DNA from: Rhypophila decipiens
Lineage: Eukaryota; Ascomycota; Sordariomycetes; Sordariales; Naviculisporaceae
Direction: 5' to 3'
Assembly (NCBI GenBank): GCA_033297075.1
Contig: MU858087.1
Coordinates: 1-64,000, forward strand
Length of the DNA stretch: 64,000 nt
Under the pieces are notes generated by a model. That model searched no databases and had not been told where the DNA came from. It saw only the letters and a program-made list of their open reading frames with translations. Every line of letters begins with the position of its first letter. Positions within the stretch are counted from its first letter, which is position 1. A program made the position numbers and the translations under genes. Positions 11,613 to 23,800 of the stretch are shown here, piece after piece.

Positions 11613-14600
11613 GAGTTTCAGCAGTGTTTGCGGAATCCCGAACTGCAGGAGCATTAACGACTCGCTCCCCCAAATTTACTAGCCGCATCACCGCCATATC
11701 TTCCTGTCTTGTGGGATTAAAAAAACGGTTTCTCGGGTCGAGGAAACCACTCAGAACACATCTCCTCCCAAACGCATAATTATAATGCTGCTTTGTCATC
11801 AGCAGCCACGACCACCGATATACATAGCACGGTCGACCACACTTCCACGAGGCCTTTCTTTACTTGTTGGCTGATTGGCCGCACCCTCTACGATCAAGGG
11901 GACGATGAGCACAATTCCGGATCAAGAGCAAGCGTTTTGCCGGTTTGGCAGCATCGCTGACGATGCATCAAATCGACTAGAGCATGCAAGGGCCCGAGTG
12001 CGTCCGACCGCCTCGGCTCCAAGACTCTGACGACCCGATTGCCGGAGGCCACCTGCTGAACGTTTTCAGCCCCGTCGGAGTCGTTGCCAGGAATACCTAA
12101 TCTGGGGAAGCAGGGCAAAGGAATCAATGGTGTGAGAGATTGACAGGTACGGATAATCCTTGTTCAAAACCTTGAACATGCTTGATCCACCCCCACCAGA
12201 TCGAAGATCCGTGGGAAACGGCGCTTCCCCCCTCCCCCGCAAGTTTGGAAACGAACCCGGGGTATTATCAAGTGAGGGGATGGGGGACATTGGGTCCGGA
12301 GAAGACGGACCGCCCACCCGTCAGCAACAACCCTTCCTTGGCAACCGTCTCGAACCAAGTACACAATCACTATAACCAACCTACCCGTTATCCCGCTATC
12401 CACCACGAGCAATAGAAGGAGAGACAGGACGTTCATGCACGGCTTTTTAACTCATCATTTCCATATTGCCTATTTTAATTTTGAAGATATATATGCGACA
12501 GTGGCATTGTCGACGATGGGGTCTGACCTTGCTTTCGTGGATACTTGGGGGAAATCTTTGGGGTCACAAAACTTTGACGTTGGGGAGTTTGCTCAAGGGT
12601 CACATTTACGTTATCTTATTCTACTGTATACCACTTTTTTTGACCAGTTACTTTTACACTTTCTACATACCATTCTTTTTTGCACATGTACTTTTTATCT
12701 TTTTTCCTTGCTCCGGCGTTATCTTAACGTTGTAACAGGCTGGCGTGGATTACGTGGGAATCGACTTTGTTTTGTCATGATGCCTTGTCTTCTTTCAGGC
12801 CATACATACAGACGCACACCATAACGTTTTTTCTGGGGAAAGGAGTCACGAGGAGGAGGCTGAGAGAAAATTATGTGGTACACTTTCGGTATCAAATCTA
12901 TACGTTTTAGGAGAATGAGACAAATATGGAATGGAATGGAATGGCTTTGGATAGGCCTCGCTGCAATGAATGATTCTGGACATTAGAGACTCTTTTACTC
13001 TACATCTTTTGTCGTACCTCACTCATCAAGTCACCTCTGTTTTTGTTGAAGATTATCCGTACCCTTTGCTGAGATAACTTCTACCGAGGTAGGTCCCTTG
13101 TACATGTAGCCTGGTGGATGATATGGATGGGAGGTTACCTTGGGCTGAGCGACATTGTTGAGATGATGCTGGAGGAGGACGAGTTTCAATGGAAGTTGAG
13201 AGGGTCGGGAGAGGAATAAAAAGAAATCGGCATCCGAGGAGGGCTTGACCATCGTGCTTTCCCTTTGTGGTGTTCCTTTTGTTTTTCTGTCGATGAGGCT
13301 CATCCCACGCCAGCCAGGCACCGACTGCCGTCTTTTTGCCTTGGATGTTCAGCTTTCCTAGGTTTGTATGTATGTATCCTACCTCGCTACGTAGCTAACT
13401 CAGTCACACGTCTGCGGTTGCTCTCACTTATCTACCTTGTCCATTTTCGTGGAATATTTGGATCTTCTTGGTTGTGTAGGAATTGGGTTTTCATTTCTAG
13501 TTTCTAGTACCTCTCCTGATATAATCGTAGCTTGAACAAACAAAGATTGTGAACTAGGAAATCATTCACCACGTTGGAAAGAGCCGGACGGAATCACACC
13601 ATCAAATCATCGTCTTTGTCTGACTCTTGCAATGTCATGGGATACAGAAAGAAATAGATACTGGGTGCTGCGCATCATGTAACTAACAAACTTTGCCTCG
13701 TCAAGTTGCGATACACCCATCTTGCAGTGGTCGGTCGCGCCCTTGACCTGTCGGACCTGTGAAGACGTGGGTAACTCGACTTCCACCTTATGACTAGAGC
13801 TGGCTGACGTTACTGTATGCTCCATCCGGGAGTAAACCTTTTCCACGGTGCGACTCGGCGTTCCACGGCGTTTGTTTTGTGGTGGTAGGTGGTTTCTTGG
13901 ACAAAGCGGACGCGCAGTTGGGATATAAGGTCGGTAGGTGGGTAGTTCATGAAAGGTCTTTGTACGTACGTGGTGGTCAAGTCGATGAATAGGACGTGGT
14001 GGGTACCGAGCTGACTGGGGAAAGTTAAATGAATCATGTACGCCTTGTACCTATCTGGATTTTTGGATCGAGATCCTGTTCCTCCCATACACATGCCGGT
14101 TCACTTATATCGTCTATGTTGGCGTAGTAAAAAGATGTACCAAGGCAGCAAATAGAACCATAACACAAGGAATATCAATGACAGGTCTATGTCTATATCT
14201 ATATGCAAAAGAATTGCCAATGTAAGCTGAATCAATGCCTGCCAGCAGGTCGTGTGCCTTTCCGAAGCAACCCTCCGTGGCCTTGTGTTTCTACGACAGT
14301 TCTTGTGTCTACCAAACGCTGGAGATCGGGAATGATCATCGTGTGTATACCTAGGTATAGGCACATTCGGACCCCTTGAGGATCTCCAGACTATGGTACT
14401 GACGTCTGACTGTAGGACGACCCCGCTAGCAAAAGGACATACGATATTGAAGAATTGTATAGGCACATCTAGACCTGCTCAATTAGCTAGTTAGACATCG
14501 GGTAGGATCTGGCAAGTCGTCATGGCGGTCCATTAAAGGCTGCTCCTGCCTCAAGTAAACCAACCAGATCGCCCCCCGAGGGGGGACTGGGATCTAGGAT

Positions 14601-16529
14601 CTATAGGTGGATCAAAGAGAACCGCTTGCTGTTTATATACGTACAAGTAAGGAGGTAACGCATGCATATCCGATGCTGCTTACCGAACTGCTTGCTACCT
14701 GTCCCAGTCTGCTGGGACAGGCGAGCCTGGGCACTCGCTTAGAAGACAGCGAAACATATCTTGAGCAAGAGACTGATCGTCTCTCTGGCTGTGGATGGGG
14801 AGGCCTCATTCTTTCGACCCTGGTATCTAAAGTCTGTCACTCTTTCCAATATGGGTTGTGTGCATGAAGGCAGTATCACAGGTTTGTTGGTCATTACGCA
14901 CGTAGGTATGTAAGGGTCAGGTATCGGTACAGGATATGTCTTTTGGTAAAAGAGGAAGAATACGGGGTAACTAGCATTGTGTGTCGTACTGTCGCTTGGA
15001 GACATGACTCTTCAACAAACAAATTGGCGATGGTCATGACATGGAGCGCCCGTCAACAAGGAAGGTCAAAGGAACGGCTGGGGCTGCCGTTGTGGGGCCG
15101 GGCCGGGCCGAGAAGCTGAGTGGAAACCTCAGGAGACAACAACATCGGACGACGTCGAGAAGAACTGGTGATGAGGAACAAGGGGTGCCGTGGTAGGAAT
15201 TCCGTCCTCTCGGTGATTGGCTGCACACAAAACAATAACTGGCGAATATCTCCAGCTTGTCACAGCAACAACTCAAGGGTTCCCGAGCCAAGACCCACAC
15301 ATATTCTATGGGGTACGCAGTGCGGCGTACGGATACACACATGCGGGCCCTTGAAATCCCGGGGACAACTATTCCACAGCAACATGAAATTATCAATAGA
15401 CCAAAAGAGAAAATGTATCTTTATTCTCTTCTCATAGTAGGCTGGAATTGACAAAATCTTCAAGGACACCTTTTTCACAGTCCCTCCATTGGCCATGGTA
15501 CCAACCATTATATTTTTTCACCTTCGGCATCAGACTCGGACTCGAAGTCGAAAAGGGGGTTGGGGGTGGTGTCAACGGTTCCTGCCCGTGCGGGTCCATT
15601 TCTGTGCGATCCCACACGACAGTCGAATGCATAGTGGGACGACTTCGTCGCCTTTCTGGAGAGCCATTGAAAAGCCGTTTCCACCTCGTCCACCTCAGTT
15701 TCTTGTCGAGAACAGTTTAAACGCTGACGCAGCTTCCCAGATGTTGCGAAACGTGAGGCAGGCATGTAGAAATCGACAAATGTTAGGCTGGGAAAGGCAA
15801 GAAGAGGCTCCACTTTGCAGCCCGGTTGCTGGTCTTTGCAACCAGGTGATTCCTCTCTTCAGCAACCAGACTTGCGACTACGGCCTATGGATGGTCCCTA
15901 ATACTCGCCTCTCAGGACACACCGACTTGTGAAATACTTGTTGATAGACATGCCACAATCCGCTCCAACCATCTCGCTTCGCTCATCGTATTTTCATTTC
16001 TTCAATCTCTCTGCTTGAACAAGGGAGAAGAAGACATTTTCGTCAGGCATTATTGTTTTTCTCGCTCTGCTAGTCGGCGCCAGACAAAAACCCCAGCTTG
16101 GGCAAAATCGAGTGCATTCTGATCAAGAGAGCTGCATAAAGCCGGCACCTATCAGGCACTCGCAGAGCCCAATCACGACCTCTGGGCCCTCCACACTTGC
16201 AGGCCCAGCCAACCAGGCTCAACCATCTGTTCACCACTTCAACCCCAGTCGCACTCTGTTTGCACGCCATTGCACCGCGACGCACCCTCTTCCGTCCTGG
16301 TCACTGCTGGTCCCTCCTATCACTGATCGTGGAGTGGACTTGCGAGTTGCCGCTGCTGCCAGACTCCAGTCCCAGGTTCCCACCCGCCGAAAAAACCTGT
16401 GCCCAGAGCAGAGCAGCAGAACCCAGCAGCCGAGAAAGCTGCGGGTCAGAGTAAGGTAGCAGCAGCTCAGGACTGCCCTCGCCTGGAAGCCCTCCTCTCT
16501 GCTCATCCTCGGGGCTGGCGCAGCGACGA
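11613..16529. other. 4.9-kb tract without a recognisable gene
   Basis: It has short frames only, including a low-complexity Phe/Leu/Tyr-rich frame at 12435-12824 that looks like T-rich untranslated sequence rather than protein. It should contain the 3' end of the transcription factor transcript and, at the right (about 16.0-16.53 kb, CT- and CAG-rich), the leader of the RBR ligase. There is an ATGGA repeat at 12926-12944 and a C6-GA-G6 inverted repeat at 14572-14585. I see nothing else I can support. Confidence 0.5.
14572..14585. repeat. Short inverted repeat C6-GA-G6
   Basis: Six C and six G flank a GA dinucleotide, giving a near-perfect GC hairpin. It is not followed by a T run and is not placed after a gene end, so I do not call it a terminator. 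Confidence 0.5.
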
Positions 16530-19500
16530 ATGGAAAGGCTCAACTACACCCAGGGCGGGCACAGCACCTCCAGACGCACAAAGCACACTGCCAAATCGCT
16601 TGTCTTTAGCCCAAATGATTGGCCGCGGACCAGCGAGCCACACCACCGCCCATCGCCTCGTCCGAAACGTCATGGAGATATAGAATCTTCCGACGTCAGA
16701 CCGTCCTCGTCCCACCTTCGCCGACCCCCGAGTGTCACGCCGACGACACCGACCTCCTCGACAACAGGATCGACCTCATCGACGACGACCCCAGACCAGC
16801 CTACGTTTTCACGTTCGGCGAGCATGCGCGCCTCAGGAACGTCTGGGCGGGGGCCGCGAGCCCCGACCATATCGCATCATATTCAGCGCCCGATATGTGT
16901 TCTGGAAGAGGGCAGCGACGAGGATGATAGTAATGAGGATGACGATGACGACGAGGAAGAGGTGGTCGTGCCGACTTTTAGGTCCAGGTCCAAAAGCCTC
17001 CATCGAGAATCGAAGCGTGAATCCAAACGTGAGGCACGCAGCCGGTCAGCCCACCCTTTTCGATCAAGATCCGAGAGTCGACACACTCGCTCGCGTCGAG
17101 ACGCCAGCCCTCGATCTTCCAATCCGTTTAGGTCCAGATCCCAGAGCCGACATCCCGGCTCAAGACGTGATGGCAGCCCACGGTCCGCACACCCATATCG
17201 ATCGACACCGGTCTCTAGGCGTTCCCCAAGGACATCCATGTCCGACTCGGAGGGCGAAACAGATGTTTCGTCTGTGGTTGATGATAGAGCCATCCAACCC
17301 CGCGATAAAGCACTCGATGCAGCCCCAGTGCTCCACATGTCCATGCATGACCGGATCAACAGGAGACAGGACGCAAATTCGGACCAAGTGATGATGGACG
17401 AGACCCAAATATATCACGTGCCATCAGTCGGGGATGAACAGCCACCGTCACGTCGCTCATCACGCAGACGAGACCAGTATCGCAGGCCTCAAATAGTCCA
17501 TGATGAGTACGATGACGCCTTTCACCAGGTCTACCATCATTCCAGTGTCGATGATGAGCGATCCCGCTCGAGGCCCAAGAGGTACATCATAATTTCATCA
17601 CTTCCTGTCTTCTGTTTATCTCAACGTTCTTGGGCTAAGCACCATATTACAGGACCCCAAGAAAGTACTATGAATCCGAGGGTTTTACTTCGAAGCCCGC
17701 TCCGTCGCTCAGACGCGCCCACACCACCGGTTCCCACCTTGCCTCATCCCAGAGCATGACATCTTCTGGGAGACGCTCTACCTTCGTAGGGAGCAACTAC
17801 TTTGGGGTCCCGCACCAGCCACAAGCCTCCGAGACACCAGCAAGACTGTTAGTAGCAGACGCAATATGACCTTCCGTTCACATTCTAACCTGTATCTAGC
17901 GTTTCGTGCATTATTTGCTTTGATGATGAGATACCAATCGACCAGTCGGCCAAGCTCAAGTGCAGGCATAGGATGTGCCATTCGTGCTTGAAAAGGATTT
18001 TCAAAGTCTCTATCAAGGACCCTCAGAGCATGCCTCCGAAATGCTGCGCAGAAAATATTCCACTGAGGCATGTTGAAAAGCTGTTTGACGGTAACTTCAA
18101 GCAGACATGGAACAAAAAGCTTGCCGAGTACTCGACTCGGAATCGCATCTACTGCCCCTCGCCACGTTGTGGTGAGTGGATCAAGCCGGAGCTCATTCGC
18201 AAAGGCGACGACGGGCGCACATATGCCAAGTGCAGCAAATGCAAAACCAAGGTGTGCTGCTTATGCAGTAGTAGGTGGCATTCCAGCAGGACCTGTCCCA
18301 GAGATGAGGATACCAGTCAATTCCTCGAGCAGGCCCAGCGAGAAGGATGGAAGCGCTGTCACAAATGCAAGGCCATGATTGAGCTTAAAGAGGGCTGCAA
18401 TCATATGACCTGGTAAGCCGCCTTCCGCCCTGCCTGATGCTGCCCAACCTAGATCCGTCAAACTAACCCCTGCTTGCTTCGATCTCTAGTCGCTGTGGCT
18501 ACGAGTTCTGTTATATATGCGGTTCCAAGTGGAAGTCGTGCGAATGCGCCTGGTTCAATTTTGAGAACGGAGAGTCAGATCCATTGGAACATATGCAGTT
18601 CCCTGCGCACGCCAGCACACGCTCGTATCGTCATTCATCAACGCCGCGGTTTAGTTCAGGAGCCCCCTCGCCGCCCACACCTCGAGATTTTCGATCTGAA
18701 CACAGACCTTCCGTCGCCGAGACAATTCGACCACGACCGTCCAGCTACGACGAAGAGGATTTCGACCGTCGCTTACAAGAACAGCGGGAAGCCCATGCGC
18801 ATGTTTCGCACCAGAAAATGCCATCGTTTTCCGCTTTCGATGATATAGATGAGGATGATGACTATGGTAGAGATATGATCCGAGGCCATGACCAGAGAAG
18901 CCGAGCTCGTCGTCATACAGACGAGAAACCCCCCGGCAGGCGCGCTGCAACGGTTATTGCCCCATCTCCGCCCCAGTCACGCCACCCCGCCGTACCACCA
19001 CCACTTTCGTCCTTTGAACGACCAAATTCTGGTCCAGATTATGGCGCGGGCGGTGCCTGGACACGTGGACAGTTACACCACTCCCCCGAGAGATGGCACG
19101 ATCCTCCTTCCGATAGGCGGCGGGCATCTTCACCTCCCAGGTATCGATATCCATCCCCCGAACGACACGAGGAGCCACCCACCCCCGATAGATACCACCG
19201 GCCCGCGGAGTCTGACCGACTCCGGCCTCGATCCCCCGACAGACGTCGAACTTCTTCATTCGAGCGAAGACTGGCAGACCGATTTAACTCTGGCAGCAGG
19301 CATACCGCCGCCCACAGCGCTCCGATAGGCCCCGCGATGATGGGGATGATGGTTCCTCCCATGATGGGCGGGCCAATTAGTCCCATTAGGGCTGGACATC
19401 CGCCGCCTGTTCACCCACATCCGGCTAGTCACTCACATCCTGCCAGTCACCCGATGCATCACCACCATCCCATGGCCCATCACCCACCAATTCCGATGGC

Positions 19501-19897
19501 ACCAGTCCCACCACCTTCGGGTTCGGGGCCGATGCCGCCGATGCCGTCAATGCCGTCAATGCCGTCAATGATGCACATGCGAGGGATAGAAATAGAGGAG
19601 TTCTTCAACAACAACAGAAGCAGTAGGTCATTGGAACAAATGGGTACACCTAAGAGAGAAAAAGAAGCCGGTGGCGTTGGTGGCACTGGATCACCGCATG
19701 CGCCATCAGTAAAGAGGCGTCCTACGGGCCAGGCACATCGCGAACATATGAAGCAGGAGCTACTGGCATCTGTGCAAGCTGGGCTAACAGGACCAGGCAG
19801 AGGCATGGATCGTGTTCAAGAATGGAGGAATTACGTTGAGCCCGGTGTGCCGGATGGTGAAGGTGCCCTATCAGTGGTTTCCGGGCCGAGTAATTGA
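16530..19897 (+). CDS. RBR-type (RING-IBR-Rcat) E3 ubiquitin ligase with RS-rich N-terminus
   Basis: Exons 16530-17581, 17653-17847, 17900-18412 and 18490-19897 give 1055 residues in phase. RING1 starts at Cys419/Cys422 (SCIICFDDE..CRHRMCHSC), the IBR at about Cys501 (YCPSPRCGEW..CSKCKTKVCCLC), and the Rcat (RING2) at Cys569. Cys582 in GCNHMTC is the expected catalytic cysteine that takes ubiquitin from the E2 as a thioester. The N-terminal 415 residues are disordered, with an acidic run (about 130-145) and tandem RS-type repeats (PFRSRS..SRHxxSRRDxSPRS). The C-terminal 440 residues are Pro/Arg/His-rich, with a methionine-proline repeat near 19530-19570. RBR ligases normally have short ordered flanks or Ariadne domains; no Ariadne domain is evident. 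The substrate is unknown. Confidence 0.9.
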
Positions 19898-20871
19898 TCG
19901 AATTGCACTTTGTGTTTGTACCATGGCACCAGGTTGCCCATCGCGCTACAGTCCGGATGGTACGGCAGACTTTGGATATGTTGTTTGTATAGCGACGGTA
20001 TATATGGTGTGGCTTTTCTGGCACACAGGACGGTTACGGTCTTTTTTCTGTTGTATTTGACGGATGGTCCACGACGACCGTGTTATGATATCTACTTGAA
20101 GCTCTCTTGGTGTCTATCTTGGGTAGGTATTTATCGAGGAATGCCTTGTCGAATAGGATGGTTGGCGCACAACACCATGGCGGCGTTTTTCTCGTCAAGC
20201 TCACAATTGTACTTTAAAGAAAAGGGGATTACTCGCTGTAGCTTTTCATTATAACGCCCCAGTTCACTGTTGCTTCTTACCTGTGTGTGATGCACTTGTG
20301 AATCTGTACCGGTCCCTGTTCTTTTTTCTCTTCTCTGCTCTTTCATTCTTCTGACTTGCATCTTTATATCCTCAACCACTTGGTAACATCTATTCACAAA
20401 CACTTCATGATACATAGACTGTTCCGTACGGAGGACGGAGTACGAGTATCGAAATGCCAAGCTTTCGGCATGCGGTCCCCGCTTTATAAGTGCTCTAACT
20501 CAATCGGGAAAGCGGTCTGGGTATCAACGTACGGGACAGAATTCTGCCGATTCAACTCCGGACCAGTTGCGGTTGAATATCATTGAGCATGTACGGATAG
20601 CTTCGAACTCGCATTCTGCTATCACTTTCACGTCACGGATCAACCGACTTGAAAATCCGGGATATTTCAGACCATAATTGATCACAAACTCTATCCTCCG
20701 ATGTGAGAGGTTCGTTTTTCACCGCCTTTGGGTTAGGGTCATCTGTTCGGAATGGTCGAATGAGAAACCCAGGGATTCAGTAAAGTTGGACAAGGACGGC
20801 AGTACCGGGCTGAGTTGTTGGATCCATTCACACATACATCTATTCATGATTGCCCGCTTTCTTTTGGCATC
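19898..20871. other. Intergenic region, RBR ligase to iml1
   Basis: It is 974 bases between two plus-strand genes and has no supported coding sequence. The part near 20420-20450 has several TACGGAG/CGGAGTAC motifs of the kind scattered through intergenic DNA here. It presumably combines the ligase 3' end and the iml1 promoter. Confidence 0.4.
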
Positions 20872-23800
20872 ATGTCGTTGCGCAACCCTCCCTCGGCGCA
20901 GCCCGGGTCGGGCCGGACCTCTCATCTTCGACAGTTCAGCAGATCAAATCTGGATCGAGCCCAGGACCGGCCGGGCTCACCAGAAACGACTGCCTTGGCC
21001 CATTCAACAGCCCACGATCGTTCATCGCCCCTGAGATCCCGAGCAGATCGCAAATATACAGTCACCGTGAATGAGTCGTTTCCGCGGGATGAGGTCTTGC
21101 TCAATCTCGACCAGATTGGCGATGATGTCAAGCCGGGCAGCCTGATGGCGATTGATGTGCTGCGTCCTGAATCTGACAAACAGGCACACGGCGCACAACA
21201 CAAGCAGCACATCTCGGACCGCTCCAAGGAGTCGCCATCTGGAGCGGCGGCTCGACTTGCAGAGGCTGACCATCGCTATATCTTTGTTGTCAAAGATATG
21301 CCCAAGGACATCAAGACGCGGTATCCGACGGTCGAAGTCTACGTTGCAAAGCACATCGCCGACGCATTTGGGATGAAAAAGGGATCACAGGTTACTTTGA
21401 CTCCGGTAGGTCGCCCAAGCCCTGATTCTGTCATTTTCTTTTTCCCTTTCTCGCATCTGCTAAACAGAATGATTGTGTAGATCGGTGTCAATAATCCGGT
21501 TGTTGAGGCGTCACATGTTGAGCTGTCCTTCAAGGACCAGTATCTCTCACGATCTGACATGTGGCGGATGGCGGTCGGGGAGCTTTCCGAGAGAACTGTG
21601 TACAAAGGGCAAATGTTGCTCTTCATTGGCTCTGTCAAAGCCCACGTTACTGCTGTATATGTCGACGGCCGCAAGGTTCACTCTGCTTTCTTCAGCCACA
21701 ACACGAAACCTATATTTCGCAGCGAGTCTGCTCGATATGTCTTGTTCATCCAGATGGCTCGCGAGATGTGGGACTTTGATTCGGACGGGTCTGGCGAGAT
21801 CATGTTCAACAAGGTGGTCAATGGCTTCCTGCCAGCTCTCTTTAAGAAGTGGGCGGCGCTCAAGGTCAAGCATCTTGTCAGCATCGTGCTCTTCGCCCGT
21901 GTCGAGTACGACACGGGCATCTCGACTGAGCTGGCTAGTGCCACTATCCATAATGACTACTATACCGGCATCCAGCCCTCGGGAGACCGTCGTCCGTACA
22001 AGGACTTCTACCGCGTCGTGGTCACTGAGATGGCCAGTGGGGAATGGACCAAGATCCTCTACCAGCTCAAGCGCGAGTTCAATTATTTTAGGAAAGATAT
22101 CAGCACTTACCACCAAAAAGCAATGGTTTCCTTTTCGACGGCCGAGGATCCAGCAGACAAAGAGATAGCACTGAGTAGGATCAAGGCCGAGGCTTCCAGG
22201 GCTATCCATGGTAACTTCCTCGAGGCTATCAACATGGCGTCTTCGTTGTTCGCCCATGACTATATCGATAGGGACCTGATGAGAACTGGTATTTCCGTCG
22301 CGGTTATCAGTCCCAGTCCCGGCGTGTTTGAAGTGGAATACGAGTCGCTCCGTCGAACCACTGAAGCTTTGGTAGGAACCGGCATCGGTATTGATCTTAT
22401 TTGCGTCCCAAAGATCCCCCTACATTCAGTGCCGTTGTTTCGGTACCGCAATCCTCACCGGTTTGAGCATCAGTCACACAGACAAAAGCCGAACTCGAGT
22501 CGTGACAGCACCCCGAAGCAGACAGGACCTTCATTTGGAAGCTATACCAGTATTTCGAGCTCATTCTCGCCCAGCAAGGGAACCGACAGCACCTTGCGTG
22601 GGGATTCAGCGGGCTCAAGCTCGTCTCGAGATGAATGGATCTATGCCCTGCCTTCGTGGCTTCATGTCTCGTACTGGACAGGTGCAGCGGAAGAGGCACT
22701 CTCATACAAAGGTATTGCCTTGTCGGTATCGGACATCTCACATGTGCAGTCGAGAGAGGACTTCCCCATAAGATGCCGCATGTACGACCTCCAAATGAGA
22801 AGCGTGATGGAGACGAACGAGATTGAAACAAAGCCATTACATCAGGATCCCTTATTTCCGATGAAGGCAATACAGGCCAGTCATATATCGAAACCACACC
22901 TTGGACTTGACGGAACAATCTCGATACAAAATATGCGGGTACCAGAAACTCTTTTTGACCACGTTTATGGCTTCCAGAAATTCGCACCGGAGAAGAACAA
23001 CAAATACGGAGAGAAGTCGCTCTGGAAGCAGCTACAAGAGTATGACGATGCCAACGCCCGAGTTCGCTCCACGCGAAGGAGTCCGTTCCATCAAAGACTT
23101 GGACGGGACCACGATGAGGCTCCCAAAAGACAGTTTCTGGGAGATACAGGCTTGCTGGGTACGTCTTTTACAGACCGCAGGCCGTCTCTCACTCCTCAGC
23201 CCCTGTCGCTTGCCGTTCCCCCACATCGCCCTGGGACCGCAGGGGACCGGACGGATGCAGCGTCAAGCCACCGGAAAGTCACTGATGCTCGCCATCATGC
23301 TACGAAACAGACCCCTACGAAAGCCCCCAAGTTCATGCGGCACATAAGTCTCGGGAATAGAGGCTTTGGAATAGCCGCTCCAAAGGCTGCCGTGGCGGAG
23401 CTGAGCATTGAGAGTGTCAACGCGTCCAGAACGAGCGGGAATTCAAGGAGCTTACAACCACCAAGCACCACTTCGACTCCTATCCGGTCACCACAACGAC
23501 CCTCCTCGCCACAGAAGTCCGGAAGGGGAACACCTACAACACCGTCTCGTCCCGGCTTTTCATCCCTGTCATATGTTCAGGGACACAACTTTCCCACGGA
23601 AATGCAGGCTAAGCCAATCGTCATCAATAAAAGCCAGCAAATGTTATCAGATCCATTGACGCACGCATTATCTGGATCGGTGCTTTCGTCTACGCTGAGG
23701 CCAGATGTCATTATCGACGACCGCGATCTTTTGCACTCCGAGGCAATGAGAGCAGAGGACGCGAAAAAGATTTATAACTCCAAGCTGCTTGCAGGAGCAT

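Noticed and set aside
12435..12824. 129-codon Phe/Leu/Tyr-rich plus-strand ORF resembling a membrane peptide
   Set aside because: The hydrophobicity comes from T-rich noncoding sequence; there is no family signature and no plausible splice context.
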